64,000 nucleotides of DNA from contig NZ_JAPZSV010000001.1 of the NCBI RefSeq assembly GCF_027532185.1, forward strand, positions 248,001-312,000, read 5' to 3'. A program made the translations under genes and the position numbers. Positions 41,257 through 49,824 of the stretch are shown piece after piece (within the stretch, counting starts at the first letter, position 1; each line of letters opens with the position of its first letter). The notes under the pieces are model-generated. The model did no database searches. It had not been told where the DNA came from and saw only the letters and a list, made by a program, of their open reading frames with translations. The DNA comes from Hylemonella sp. GTDB lineage: Bacteria > Pseudomonadota > Gammaproteobacteria > Burkholderiales > Burkholderiaceae_C.

Positions 41257-42096
41257 TCAGCCCAGTTCACGGAAGGAACGCAGCGCCGCCAGCGGCGGGA
41301 ACTGGCCGGCACGCTTTTCCTTCATGGCCGTCACGGCTTCGAGCACGTGCTTGTTGCTCCAGATCGCGCCCTGCAGCCAGCCCATCTGCCTGAGTGCATC
41401 GTCGACGCCGTGGTCGCGCGCGTAGTGCAGGGCCTGCTTGGTGCCCCAGATGGCCACGGGCGGCTTGGCGGCAATCTCCTGAGCGGTCTGTAGGGCACCG
41501 GCCAACAGCGCCTCCGGCGTATCGAAGACCTGGTTGACCAGGCCATAGCCCAGGGCCTGCGCGGCCGGCATGCGCCGGCCTGTATAGGCCAGCTCCTTGA
41601 CCACGCCCAGCGGGATCAGCTTGGGCAGGCGCTGCAAAGTGCCCACGTCGGCCACCATGCCGATGTTGATTTCCTGGATGCAGAAGAAGGTGTCGTTCGT
41701 CGCATAGCGCAGACAGCAGGCACTGACCATGTCCACCGCGCCGCCGATGCAGCCGCCCTGGATGGCCGCGATCACCGGAATGCGCAGGCTCTCCAGCTTG
41801 CTGAAGGTGCCCTGCATATCGGTGAGCAGGTCGAAGATGGCGGCGCGGCCCTCGGCGCTACGGTCGTCCAGCGTGATGGCGCCACCAAAGGTCTCCAGCG
41901 CCATGCCGGCGCTGAAATGCTTGCCCGTGCTGCTGATGACGAGCACGCGCGCTTCCTGCCCGGTGTGCAGTTGGGTGAGCACCTGATCCAGCTCGCGCCA
42001 GAACAGCGGGTGCATGGTGTTCATGGCCTCGGGCCGGTTGAGCACCAGATGGGCGATATGGTCCTGGATGGACAGCGTGAAGCACTGCATGGTCAT
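41257..42096 (-). CDS. Enoyl-CoA hydratase/isomerase (dienoyl-CoA isomerase-like)
   Basis: 279 aa crotonase. AIQGGCIGGAVDMVSACCLRYA is the oxyanion-hole region, and FFCIQEINIGMVADVGTLQRLPK carries the Glu and Asp arrangement of delta(3,5)-delta(2,4)-dienoyl-CoA isomerase (ECH1-like). A role in unsaturated fatty-acid breakdown is therefore more likely than classic hydration. The start at 42096 has AGGAGAC directly upstream; an in-frame ATG at 42090 is also possible. Confidence 0.87.
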   Translation of the reverse strand: MTMQCFTLSIQDHIAHLVLNRPEAMNTMHPLFWRELDQVLTQLHTGQEARVLVISSTGKHFSAGMALETFGGAITLDDRSAEGRAAIFDLLTDMQGTFSKLESLRIPVIAAIQGGCIGGAVDMVSACCLRYATNDTFFCIQEINIGMVADVGTLQRLPKLIPLGVVKELAYTGRRMPAAQALGYGLVNQVFDTPEALLAGALQTAQEIAAKPPVAIWGTKQALHYARDHGVDDALRQMGWLQGAIWSNKHVLEAVTAMKEKRAGQFPPLAALRSFRELG

Positions 42097-42184
42097 GTCT
42101 CCTGTTTTCCCTCGAGGGTCTGGATACACTCTACAGGACGCGGCGGCAAGAGCATGTCACCCGCGCGTAAGCAGCCTCTTCTCG

Positions 42185-42694
42185 ATGAAACGCCGACACT
42201 ACCTCGTACTGCAAGCCAGTCTGCTCACCGGAGGCGCCATGGCCGACACCCCCAAGGTTCAATCGCTCGACGACGTTCAGCGCTGGCTCGACCGCCTGCA
42301 GCGCGCCCGCACGGTGCGCAGCAGCAGCGACTGGACACTGCGCGCCGTGCTGGAACATCTGGCGCATAGCGTCGAGATGAGCCTGGACGGTTTTCCGCAG
42401 CCCAAGGGCACGCTGTTCCGCGCCACCGTGGGGCCTGCAGCCTTCGCCTTCTTCAAGTGGCGCGGCCGCATGAGCCATGGCCTGACCGAGCCCATCCCCG
42501 GCGCGCCAGCCCTGCCCCAGCTCGACGATTGGCAGCCCGGTGCCACCCGTCTGCGTCTGGCTGTGGCGCGCTTCCAGGCGCACCGCGGGGCGCTGCAGCC
42601 CCACTTTGCCTACGGCCCGCTGGACCATGCCGACTATGCGCTGGCCCACGCCCTGCACGTGGCGAACCATCAGGACGAGATCGTGGTGGGCTGA
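42185..42694 (+). CDS. DUF1569 protein (DinB-like fold)
   Basis: 169 aa. The N-terminus MKRRHYLVLQASLLTGGAMA looks like a short export signal. The body has HSVEMSLDGFPQPKG and the final HALHVANHQDEIV, which match DUF1569, relatives of DinB/YfiT four-helix metal proteins. His residues in these motifs could bind metal. Function is unknown. Divergent from the crotonase gene (88 bp) and convergent with dinB (15 bp). Confidence 0.75.
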   Translation: MKRRHYLVLQASLLTGGAMADTPKVQSLDDVQRWLDRLQRARTVRSSSDWTLRAVLEHLAHSVEMSLDGFPQPKGTLFRATVGPAAFAFFKWRGRMSHGLTEPIPGAPALPQLDDWQPGATRLRLAVARFQAHRGALQPHFAYGPLDHADYALAHALHVANHQDEIVVG

Positions 42695-42709
42695 GCGGGG
42701 CCGCGAGGT

Positions 42710-43930
42710 TCAGAACAGCAACCCCGAAGCAGGCTCGGCCGGCACAGCCGGCGTTGCTATCGCAGCCCCCACGCGCTGCAGCGAGCCCACGCGCACACCG
42801 AGCAGGCGCAGGCGGCGCGTGAGATCCACGCGCTTGAGGCAGGCGCCAGCCGCCTGACGTATGGCCTTGGCGTCGGCGACGGCCTGCTCCAGCGTCTGGT
42901 CGCGCGTCACGCTCTTGAAATCGTCGTAACGCAGCTTGATGCCGATGGTGCGACCTTCATAGCCCTTGCGCTGCAGGTCGGCCGCCACGCGCTCGCACAG
43001 GGCCGTGAAGATGGCGCCGAGCTCGGCCTTGTCGCGCACAGCGTGCAGATCTCGCTCGAAGGTGGTCTCGCGGCTGATGGACACGGGCTCGCTCTCCGTC
43101 ACCACCGGGCGCTCGTCGCGGCCCCAGGATGCCTCGTGCAGCCAGGCGCCGTAGCTCTTGCCAAAGCGCTCGACCAGCCAGCCCGGGTCCTGCGCAGCGA
43201 GCTCGCCGATGGTGTGGATGCCCAGGGCCTGTAGCTTGGCGTCGGTCTTGGGGCCCACGCCATTGATCTTGCGGCAGGGCAGCGGCCAGATCAGGGTCTG
43301 CAGGTCCTCCGGCCGCACGATGGAGATGCCCTTGGGCTTGTGGAACTCGCTGGCCATCTTGGCCAGCAGCTTGTTGGGGGCGACGCCGATGGAACAGGTC
43401 AGCCCTGTGGCGTCCAGGATGCTTTTCTGGATCAGCAGCGCCAGCACGCGCCCGCCCTCGCGCTGGCCACCGGGCACCTGCGTGAAGTCGATGTAGACCT
43501 CGTCCACGCCGCGGTCCTCCATGACCGGGGCGATCTCGGTGATCACCTCCTTGAAGCGCCGCGAGTACTTGCGGTACTCGTCGAAATCCACCGGCAGCAG
43601 GATGGCCTGCGGGCACAGGGCGGCGGCCTTCATCAGGCCCATGGCCGAGCCCACGCCGAAGGCGCGCGCAGGATAGGTAGCGGTGGTGATGACACCACGG
43701 CCGGCGTAATCCTTGAGCAGGGGGAACTCGGCGACCGGGATCTCCGACAGCGGCTGCCCCGCATACTTCTGCAGCAGCGCATCGTCGTCGCGCCGGCGCC
43801 GCCCACCGATCACCACCGGCAGGCCCTGCAGCTGCGGGTAGCGCAGCAGCTCCACCGAGGCATAGAACGCATCCATGTCCAGGTGCGCGATGCGGCGCGG
43901 CAGATCGGAAACGGGCCTCGTGGAATTCAC
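42710..43930 (-). CDS. dinB: DNA polymerase IV (Y family)
   Basis: 406 aa from GTG 43930. RIAHLDMDAFYASVELL holds the first catalytic Asp residues (Asp18, Asp20) and DRGVDEVYIDFTQ the second acidic set. GVAPNKLLAKMASEFHKPKG and KINGVGPKTDAKLQALGI are palm/HhH motifs. It performs translesion synthesis. The upstream in-frame extension to 44191 is not supported. No LexA-type site is obvious in the 58 bp before the start. Confidence 0.93.
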   Translation of the reverse strand: MNSTRPVSDLPRRIAHLDMDAFYASVELLRYPQLQGLPVVIGGRRRRDDDALLQKYAGQPLSEIPVAEFPLLKDYAGRGVITTATYPARAFGVGSAMGLMKAAALCPQAILLPVDFDEYRKYSRRFKEVITEIAPVMEDRGVDEVYIDFTQVPGGQREGGRVLALLIQKSILDATGLTCSIGVAPNKLLAKMASEFHKPKGISIVRPEDLQTLIWPLPCRKINGVGPKTDAKLQALGIHTIGELAAQDPGWLVERFGKSYGAWLHEASWGRDERPVVTESEPVSISRETTFERDLHAVRDKAELGAIFTALCERVAADLQRKGYEGRTIGIKLRYDDFKSVTRDQTLEQAVADAKAIRQAAGACLKRVDLTRRLRLLGVRVGSLQRVGAAIATPAVPAEPASGLLF

Positions 43931-43988
43931 CCGGCAAGCATAGCGTGCAGAATGCCGACCACAGACCCACGCCTCTTGCGGAGACCTC

Positions 43989-44585
43989 ATGCACAAACGT
44001 GAATTCCTGGCCGCTGCCGGCACAGCGGCCCTGGCCACGACGGCCCCCCCTGCCCTCGCGTCCTCAGGACAGAGTGGCCCGCCGCTGCTGACCATCAGCG
44101 GCGCCATCGGGCGCGGCAACCGCGGCGCGCTGGACCCGGCGCTGGACCAGATGATGGCCAAGCAGCAGATCCGCTTCGATCGCGCCCACACCTTCGACTA
44201 CCGAGCTCTCACGTCCCTGCCCGCGGTGAGCATCCGCCCCACACTCGAGTACGACGCCAAGGTGCACACCCTGGGCGGCCCCCTGCTGGGCCAGGTGATC
44301 GAGGCCACGGGCGCACGCCTGGACAGCACGCTCAAGCTGGTGCTGCGCGCCATCGACGGCTACACCGTCAACCTCACGCTGGCGCAGGCGCGGCGCTACC
44401 GCTTCATCGTCGCGACCCATCTGGACGGGCGGCCCATGCCGCTGGGCGGCCTGGGCCCGCTGTGGGCCGTGTTCGACGCCGACCGCCACCCCGATGTGCT
44501 GGCCCGCCCCCTGGCCGAGCGCTACGCCCAGTGCCCCTGGGGGCTGTACCACATCGAGGTGCAGGCGACTCAGGCCGTCGGGTAG
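43989..44585 (+). CDS. Exported SUOX-like fold protein lacking the Mo-ligand cysteine
   Basis: 198 aa. The N-terminus MHKREFLAAAGTAALATTAPPALA resembles a Tat-type signal (Lys-Arg in place of Arg-Arg). The body, with FDYRALTSLPAV, GGPLLGQVIEATGA, RAIDGYTVNLTLAQARRY and MPLGGLGPLWAVFD, fits the molybdopterin-binding oxidoreductase (sulfite-oxidase-like) fold. It has a single late cysteine and none where the Mo ligand normally sits, so it may not be a redox enzyme. The 3' end overlaps the lldD-like gene by 16 bp. Confidence 0.72.
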   Translation: MHKREFLAAAGTAALATTAPPALASSGQSGPPLLTISGAIGRGNRGALDPALDQMMAKQQIRFDRAHTFDYRALTSLPAVSIRPTLEYDAKVHTLGGPLLGQVIEATGARLDSTLKLVLRAIDGYTVNLTLAQARRYRFIVATHLDGRPMPLGGLGPLWAVFDADRHPDVLARPLAERYAQCPWGLYHIEVQATQAVG

Positions 44586-45727
44586 GTGCCGGGCAGCAGG
44601 ATGCTGCGGTCCACGGTGTTGATGTCGGTGTGGCCGCAGAAGGCCATGGTGATGTCCAGTTCCTTGTGGATGATCTCCAGCGCCTTGGTCACGCCGGCCT
44701 CACCCATGGCGCCCAGGCCATAGGCCATGGCGCGGCCGATATAGACCGCGCGCGCGCCCAGGGCCCGGGCCTTGAGCACGTCCTGGCCAGAGCGGATGCC
44801 GCCGTCCATGTGCACCTCGATGCGGTTGCCCACGGCCTCCACAATGGCCGGCAGCGCCTCGATGCTGCTCTGGGCGCCGTCGAGCTGACGGCCGCCGTGG
44901 TTGGAAACCACGATGGCATCCGCGCCGGTGTCAACGGCCAGCCGGGCGTCTTCCACGTCCTGGATGCCCTTGAGGATGAGTTTGCCGCCCCAGCGCTGCT
45001 TGACCCATTCGATATCGGCCCAGCTCAGCGCCGGGTCGAACTGCTGGGCCGTCCAGGCCGAGAGCGAGCTCATGTTCTCCACGCCCTGAACATGGCCCAC
45101 GATGTTGCCGAACTCGCGCCGCGTGGCGCCCAGCATGCCCAGCGCCCAGCGCGGCTTGGTCGCGATATTGAGAATATTGGGGAGGGTCAACTTGGGCGGG
45201 GCCGACAGGCCGTTCTTCAGATCCTTGTGGCGCTGGCCCAGAATCTGCAGGTCCAGCGTGACCACCAGGGCCGAGCAGCGCGCGGCCTTGGCGCGCTCGA
45301 TCAGGCGCTCCATGAAGCCACGGTCCTTCATCATGTAGAGCTGGAACCAGAAAGGGTGGCCGTCCGTACCCTTGCTCACGTCCTCGATGGAACAGATGCT
45401 CATGGTCGAAAGCGTGAAAGGGATGCCGAAGCGCTTGGCCGCACGCGCCGCGAGGATCTCGCCATCGGCATGCTGCATGCCCGTCAGGCCCACGGGCGCG
45501 ATCGCCACCGGCATGGCCACGTCCTGGCCAATCATGGTGGAGCGCGTCGTGCGGCCCTCCATGTTGACGGCCACGCGCTGGCGCAGCCGGATTTTCTGAA
45601 AATCGCTGCTGTTGGCACGGTAGGTGGTCTCGGTCCACGAGCCGCTGTCGGCGTAGTCGTAGAACATGCGCGGGACGCGCTTTTGCGCCAGGACGCGCAA
45701 GTCTTCGATATTGGTGATGACGGGCAT
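44570..45727 (-). CDS. lldD: FMN-dependent alpha-hydroxy-acid dehydrogenase (LldD-like)
   Basis: 385 aa. SNHGGRQLDGAQSS carries the catalytic His/Arg, TLDLQILGQRHKDLKNG and MYIGRAMAYGLG-type sequences (AVYIGRAMAYGLGAMGEAGV) bind FMN and phosphate. The likely activity is L-lactate dehydrogenase feeding the respiratory chain, but other 2-hydroxy acids are possible. GGAGA lies before the ATG at 45727. Confidence 0.88.
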   Translation of the reverse strand: MPVITNIEDLRVLAQKRVPRMFYDYADSGSWTETTYRANSSDFQKIRLRQRVAVNMEGRTTRSTMIGQDVAMPVAIAPVGLTGMQHADGEILAARAAKRFGIPFTLSTMSICSIEDVSKGTDGHPFWFQLYMMKDRGFMERLIERAKAARCSALVVTLDLQILGQRHKDLKNGLSAPPKLTLPNILNIATKPRWALGMLGATRREFGNIVGHVQGVENMSSLSAWTAQQFDPALSWADIEWVKQRWGGKLILKGIQDVEDARLAVDTGADAIVVSNHGGRQLDGAQSSIEALPAIVEAVGNRIEVHMDGGIRSGQDVLKARALGARAVYIGRAMAYGLGAMGEAGVTKALEIIHKELDITMAFCGHTDINTVDRSILLPGTYPTA

Positions 45728-45737
45728 TCTTGTGTCT

Positions 45738-45755
45738 CCGGTTCAGATCAACCGG
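45738..45755 (-). promoter_or_regulatory. Candidate operator upstream of lldD-like gene
   Basis: Inverted repeat CCGGTT-N6-AACCGG, 11 bp upstream of the start and overlapping the ribosome-binding region. It could be a repressor site or a leader hairpin. No regulator gene is adjacent. Confidence 0.35.
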
Positions 45756-45821
45756 TGATTATCCAGTGAATCCTGACCCCAACTTGACCCATGGCCAACC
45801 GCATCAGGCGATGGCTGCCGT

Positions 45822-46931
45822 TCACTCGCCCAGGCAGATGTCCAGGTCGCGCGCGGTCTGCAAGGTGTCGCTGTCGGCCGGCACGGCCTTCATGCGCCCG
45901 GCCACCTCGGCCAGCGGCACATAGACCACATTGGGGTGCGCCAGCGAGACCATCACGCCACTCAGTCCCTGCGCCAGCCCGCGCACGGCCGCGGTACCGA
46001 AACGCTTGGCCGCGATGCGGTCGAAGGACGAGGGGCTGCCACCGCGCAGCAGATGCCCCAGCACCACCACACGTGCCTCCTTGCCCGTGAGCCGTGCCAA
46101 TTCGGCCGCCACCTGCTCGCCGATGCCGCCCAGGCGCTCGGCCCGCCCCACCTCGGCCGCTGCCTGCACGGCACGCTGGCCGGCGCGCGGTTGCGCGCCC
46201 TCGGCCACCACGACCAGGGTGTAGGAGCGGCCCCGGCTGTCGCGCGCGCGCACCTTGGCCGCCACGCTGGCCAGGTCGTAGGGGATCTCAGGCAGCAGGA
46301 TGGCGTGCGCCCCGCCCGCAATGCCCGCGTGCAGGGCAATCCATCCCGCATAACGCCCCATGACCTCGACCACCATGATGCGCTGGTGGCTCTCGGCCGT
46401 GCTGTGCAGGCGGTCCAGGCACTCGGTGGCGAAGGACACGGCCGTGTCGAAACCGAAGGTGGTGTGGGTCTTGTCCAGGTCGTTGTCGATGGTCTTGGGC
46501 ACGCCGATCACGCGCAGGCCGCGCTGGTGCAGGGCGTTGGCGATCGTCAGGCTGCCATCGCCGCCCACGGAGACCAGGGCGTCAATGCCCTCGCGCCGGA
46601 AGTAGTCCAGGATCTCCCGACTGCGGTCCACGGCTCGGGTGGAGCCATCCGGCTGCCGCTGCGGGTACTCCAACGGGTTGCCCTTGTTGGTCGAACCCAG
46701 CATGGTGCCTCCCAGGTGCGAGATGCCACGCACGCGCTCGCGCGTGAGCGCGATGACGCCGCCCTCTGGGTAGCGCCCGGGCTCCAGGATGCCGTTGAAC
46801 CCGTCGCGTATGCCCACACAGTCCCAGCCCCGCTGGGCCGCGGCCCAGACCACAGAGCTGATGACGGCGTTGAGACCGGGGGCGTCACCGCCACCGGTGC
46901 AGAGGGCGATGCGACGGATGGAGTTCGTCAT
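45822..46931 (-). CDS. 6-phosphofructokinase (Gly104/Lys124-type)
   Basis: 369 aa. GGDGS (123-127) matches ATP-using phosphofructokinases, while PKTIDND (145-151) has the Lys usually seen in pyrophosphate enzymes and in the trypanosome/actinobacterial ATP group. MGRYAGWIAL (191-200) is the fructose-6-phosphate region. The Gly+Lys pairing predicts ATP as donor. Phosphofructokinase is absent from many Burkholderiales, so its presence suggests a working upper glycolysis. It lies downstream of the hemerythrin gene with 108 bp between. Confidence 0.9.
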   Translation of the reverse strand: MTNSIRRIALCTGGGDAPGLNAVISSVVWAAAQRGWDCVGIRDGFNGILEPGRYPEGGVIALTRERVRGISHLGGTMLGSTNKGNPLEYPQRQPDGSTRAVDRSREILDYFRREGIDALVSVGGDGSLTIANALHQRGLRVIGVPKTIDNDLDKTHTTFGFDTAVSFATECLDRLHSTAESHQRIMVVEVMGRYAGWIALHAGIAGGAHAILLPEIPYDLASVAAKVRARDSRGRSYTLVVVAEGAQPRAGQRAVQAAAEVGRAERLGGIGEQVAAELARLTGKEARVVVLGHLLRGGSPSSFDRIAAKRFGTAAVRGLAQGLSGVMVSLAHPNVVYVPLAEVAGRMKAVPADSDTLQTARDLDICLGE

Positions 46932-47039
46932 GCGAGGCAGTGTAGCGCCCCAGCCATCAACGCACAGCAGGTGGGGAGGCCGGCAGGTCGTGCCACTCTG
47001 GACGGCGACCGACTCGACACCAGCCTCTGCCGCCTGGCC

Positions 47040-47534
47040 TCAGGACGCGCAGGCCTCGCCCGGCTCGTGCCCGCAGGAGGGCAAGGCGGTGTCGGCCGTG
47101 GCGGGTGCACCGGCCTTGAAGGACTCGGCCGTGGTGTCGTAACCCTTTTCCTGCAGATAGGCCACAAGGCCAGCGTCCATGCTCTCGGCGTGCCCCGGAA
47201 ACCACTCGACCAGGGCCTCGATCATGCTGCCGATGTATTCGGTCTCGCCGTTGAGCGCGCGACGCTCCACCTCTTTCATCACCTGCAGCACGCTGGCGTG
47301 CTGGCCGAAGTGGCAGAAGTCCTCGGGGATGCCGCAGGCGCGCATCCAGCGCTCTTCCATGGCGAAGTGTTCCACGGTGTGATTCAGCAGATCGCGGTAG
47401 ACACCGAGCTTCTGGTCGGCCGGGGCGGCCGTGGTGGCGTTGATCAGGTCCACGAATTCCTGGTGCGTGTGGTCGGTGCGGGCATCGCCCAACACGAGCG
47501 ATTCGCTCCAGTTCAGGGTATGGGTGGCGGACAT
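47040..47534 (-). CDS. Bacteriohemerythrin
   Basis: 164 aa. Di-iron ligands of hemerythrin are all visible: His22 or His24, His56, Glu60, His75, His79, His115 and Asp120 (HTVEHFAMEE, HFGQHASVL, HAESMD). It binds O2 reversibly in the cytoplasm. The start at 47534 is chosen because AAGGA is correctly spaced; the ATG at 47540 is too close to it. A Cys/Gly-rich C-terminal tail (ALPSCGHEPGEACAS) is additional to the domain. It lies downstream of the exported globin/cupredoxin genes. Confidence 0.93.
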   Translation of the reverse strand: MSATHTLNWSESLVLGDARTDHTHQEFVDLINATTAAPADQKLGVYRDLLNHTVEHFAMEERWMRACGIPEDFCHFGQHASVLQVMKEVERRALNGETEYIGSMIEALVEWFPGHAESMDAGLVAYLQEKGYDTTAESFKAGAPATADTALPSCGHEPGEACAS

Positions 47535-47649
47535 GGTCATTCCTTCTCGGGCCGTATCGGCGTGTCGGCAAGAGGCCCGGCCATGTGTCGCGAGGTGACA
47601 GAGGCGGGCTTGCCGGATTTCGCCCCGGATCATAGCCCAGCCCCTGGCC

Positions 47650-48306
47650 TCAGAGCCGGCGCCGGCGGGGTACCACCCCAAGCTGTACGGTCTGCTGCAG
47701 CGTGGTAGCCCCGAGCTGCAGGGCCTGGCGCGGCGGCTCCACCAGCAGCTCCGGATGCCAGACGCGCAGTTCCACCTGGCCCGCCGGCAGGCCCTCGAAG
47801 CGGGCTACCCCGCTCTCGTCGGTCTTGAGCGTCCAGGCCGAGTCGGTGACGAAGACATGGCCACGCATGGAGCCGTGCAGATGGCAGCCCAGCAGCACGA
47901 CGCCAGGCTTGTCCACCACCAGTTCCGTGGCGGCGGGTGCCTGCCCGGCCGCGCGGCCCGCGAGGCGGAACTCGAACCCCGCCGGTGCGTTCGGGTCCAG
48001 CGCGGCCAGACCGGTGGCCTGCGTGCCGCGCACATGGTGGTCCCAGCGGTCGAGATTGGCGAAGCGCAGCTGCGTGCCTGGCACCACGACGGTCAGGGCC
48101 GGCACAAAGCGCATGCGCTCCTGCTCGATCAGCACGGGGCCGGGCGGTGGCGCTGAGGCCGGCGCAGCACGACCGACCGGGTAGAGCACCACCACGGCTT
48201 CCGCCAGGGGCTTGCCCTCGCGGTCCTGCACCTGGACGTGCAGGCCGGAGGCCTGCGCGGCCCAGCAGACCAGCTGTGTGGACGCGATGCAGAGGAGTTT
48301 GCGCAT
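47650..48306 (-). CDS. Exported cupredoxin-like protein
   Basis: 218 aa. A signal peptide (about 1-19) precedes a beta-rich domain. Candidate copper ligands are His90/His91 (RWDHHVRG), Cys141, His142, His144 and Met147 in GCHLHGSM, which resembles the type 1 copper site of plastocyanin-like methylamine-utilisation-type proteins. The C-terminal part (about 155-215) looks like a second carboxypeptidase-regulatory-like beta domain. It starts 1 bp after the truncated-globin stop, so the two are coupled. Confidence 0.78.
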   Translation of the reverse strand: MRKLLCIASTQLVCWAAQASGLHVQVQDREGKPLAEAVVVLYPVGRAAPASAPPPGPVLIEQERMRFVPALTVVVPGTQLRFANLDRWDHHVRGTQATGLAALDPNAPAGFEFRLAGRAAGQAPAATELVVDKPGVVLLGCHLHGSMRGHVFVTDSAWTLKTDESGVARFEGLPAGQVELRVWHPELLVEPPRQALQLGATTLQQTVQLGVVPRRRRL

Positions 48307-48307
48307 C

Positions 48308-48742
48308 TCAACGCTCCGTGATTATGTCGCGGTGCATGGGCGCCAGCAGGGCCAGCAGGCGGTTCTGCTGTGTGAAAGGGATGCCCCGGGCGTCCATGGC
48401 GGCCTGCAGGTCTTCCACCAGAGCATTGAATTCGTGCTTGCGGATGCCCATGTCGGCATGCGCGGCCTTCATGTCGGCGCCCTCGTACTTGCAGGGGCCG
48501 CCGCTGAGCTGGCAGAACTGATCGCTCAGACTGTCCTTGAGAGCCTTGGGATTGGTGTCCTTGAAGTGGTGCTTGATGCGCTCATCCCGCAGGACGCGCC
48601 CGACAAAATCATCGACCAGGGCCGTGATGCCAGCTTTCTGGCCCAGGGCCTGGTAGAGCGTGTCAGAAGCAGCTTGGGTCTGGGCTTGAGCGCCCAGCAC
48701 CACACCCAGAAACAGGAAGCAAACAGCGAAGAATTTTTTCAC
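48308..48742 (-). CDS. Exported group 1 truncated haemoglobin
   Basis: 144 aa. A signal peptide (about 1-20, ending GAQAQ) precedes a TrHb1 globin: LYQALGQKAGITALVDDFVGRVL, SDQFCQLSGGPCKYEG with the glycine pair, and KAAHADMGI with proximal His95. Most bacterial truncated globins are cytoplasmic, so export is notable. It may handle O2 or NO in the periplasm or pass electrons with its cupredoxin neighbour. Second gene of the DUF3034 operon, 38 bp after it. Confidence 0.88.
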   Translation of the reverse strand: MKKFFAVCFLFLGVVLGAQAQTQAASDTLYQALGQKAGITALVDDFVGRVLRDERIKHHFKDTNPKALKDSLSDQFCQLSGGPCKYEGADMKAAHADMGIRKHEFNALVEDLQAAMDARGIPFTQQNRLLALLAPMHRDIITER

Positions 48743-48780
48743 GATGAATCTCCTTGGTTGGATTCAATGCACAACGGGGT

Positions 48781-49713
48781 TCAGAAGGCGACCTGGCCGG
48801 ACAGGTAGTAACCCGTCTGGCGGCGGCCATCGGTGATGCCGGGGACGATGCGCCCCAGGTCCACATAGGCCAGGGTCAGCGACAGGTTTTTGCTGGGTGC
48901 CCAGGCGATGAACAGGTCTTTCCAGTCGTCTTCGGCCAGGCCCTTGCCCAGGCCCGAGGCCGCGCCCAGGGCTTCAAGGTTGTTGGGCTTGTTGCGGTAC
49001 TCAGCGCCGATGGCGATGTTCTTCCTGACCAGATAGGCCACGGAGACTTCGGTCTGCAGGCTGCGGCTGTTGCGCGCCTGCGCCTTGCCGCCAAAGCCGA
49101 GCAGGCCGTTCTGGTTGGCGTTGGTGGAACGCACGGTGGCGTTGACCAGCAGGCCCTGACCCAGGAAGAGCTTGGTGGCGTTGACGTAGACGTCGGTACC
49201 GCTGTCTTTGACGCCCAGGAAATTGAAGACGGACTGCAACGAGCCGGGGCGAGTCTGCTTTTGCTCCAGGCCCACGGCGATCTGCGGCATCCAGCTGTTG
49301 CTGTCGAGGATGGCGTCGCCCGCCACCTTGAGCTTGAGACCGAGCACGTCCATCTGGATGTGCTGGCCGGGCTGCACGCCGAAGGCGGCCACGCCATTGA
49401 GCGCGATGCTGGGCGAGGCGTCAAAGTCCTGGCGGGCCACAGACAGCTCGACGCGGTCTTTCAAGCCCAGGGCCAGGCCGTAGCTGTTGAGGGCGTAGTC
49501 CTGGGTGACGGCGCGTGTGAGGTAGCTGCTGACACCGATCTCGCCTTCCGTGGCGTTGGTGCCGATCACGGCCCAGGGTGTCAGGCCACCCCCGGCCGAG
49601 CCGGTGATGGAGCTGACACCGCCCGTCAGCAAGAGTTTGCCGGTATCGGCCTGGGCCAGGCCGGTGGCACAGACCAGGCAGGAGAGCGTGGCGTACCGGA
49701 AGAAGGTCTTCAT
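48781..49713 (-). CDS. DUF3034 outer-membrane-like beta protein
   Basis: 310 aa. Signal peptide 1-22 (ending GLAQA), then a Gly-rich body of alternating strands (GKLLLTGGVSSITGSAGGGLTPWAVIG, AIGAEYRNKPNNLEAL) ending in GYYLSGQVAF, a C-terminal Phe as in outer-membrane barrels. This matches DUF3034. Function is unknown; its operon with a globin and cupredoxin hints at transport or sensing of a redox ligand. Its promoter carries the ECF-type motif at 49759-49788. Confidence 0.82.
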   Translation of the reverse strand: MKTFFRYATLSCLVCATGLAQADTGKLLLTGGVSSITGSAGGGLTPWAVIGTNATEGEIGVSSYLTRAVTQDYALNSYGLALGLKDRVELSVARQDFDASPSIALNGVAAFGVQPGQHIQMDVLGLKLKVAGDAILDSNSWMPQIAVGLEQKQTRPGSLQSVFNFLGVKDSGTDVYVNATKLFLGQGLLVNATVRSTNANQNGLLGFGGKAQARNSRSLQTEVSVAYLVRKNIAIGAEYRNKPNNLEALGAASGLGKGLAEDDWKDLFIAWAPSKNLSLTLAYVDLGRIVPGITDGRRQTGYYLSGQVAF

Positions 49714-49758
49714 CAGGGTGGCTCCTCGTAGAGTTGCAGGCCAACAGACCTGTCTACC

Positions 49759-49788
49759 GGATACGCACCCCGACGCCGATCGGATTCA
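49759..49788 (-). promoter_or_regulatory. Predicted ECF-sigma promoter of DUF3034 / globin / cupredoxin operon
   Basis: On the minus strand: -35 TGAATCC (49788-49782), 16-bp spacer, -10 CGTATCC (49765-49759). The spacer begins and ends with G. Two other copies with the same spacing stand at 51291-51320 and 51356-51385. The start codon of DUF3034 is about 46 bp downstream. Confidence 0.8.
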
Positions 49789-49824
49789 AAAAAGCAGAAA
49801 AATTTTCAGTAGCCCGTGCCGGCT

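Noticed and set aside
45767-45773. TGAATCC upstream of the pfk/lldD region, a possible fourth ECF promoter
   Set aside because: No CGTATCC stands 16 bases downstream, so only half of the motif is present.
45936-47708. 590-aa plus-strand open frame spanning pfk, hemerythrin and the gap between
   Set aside because: It is antisense to two genes with clear active-site motifs and matches nothing recognisable; a GC-driven shadow.
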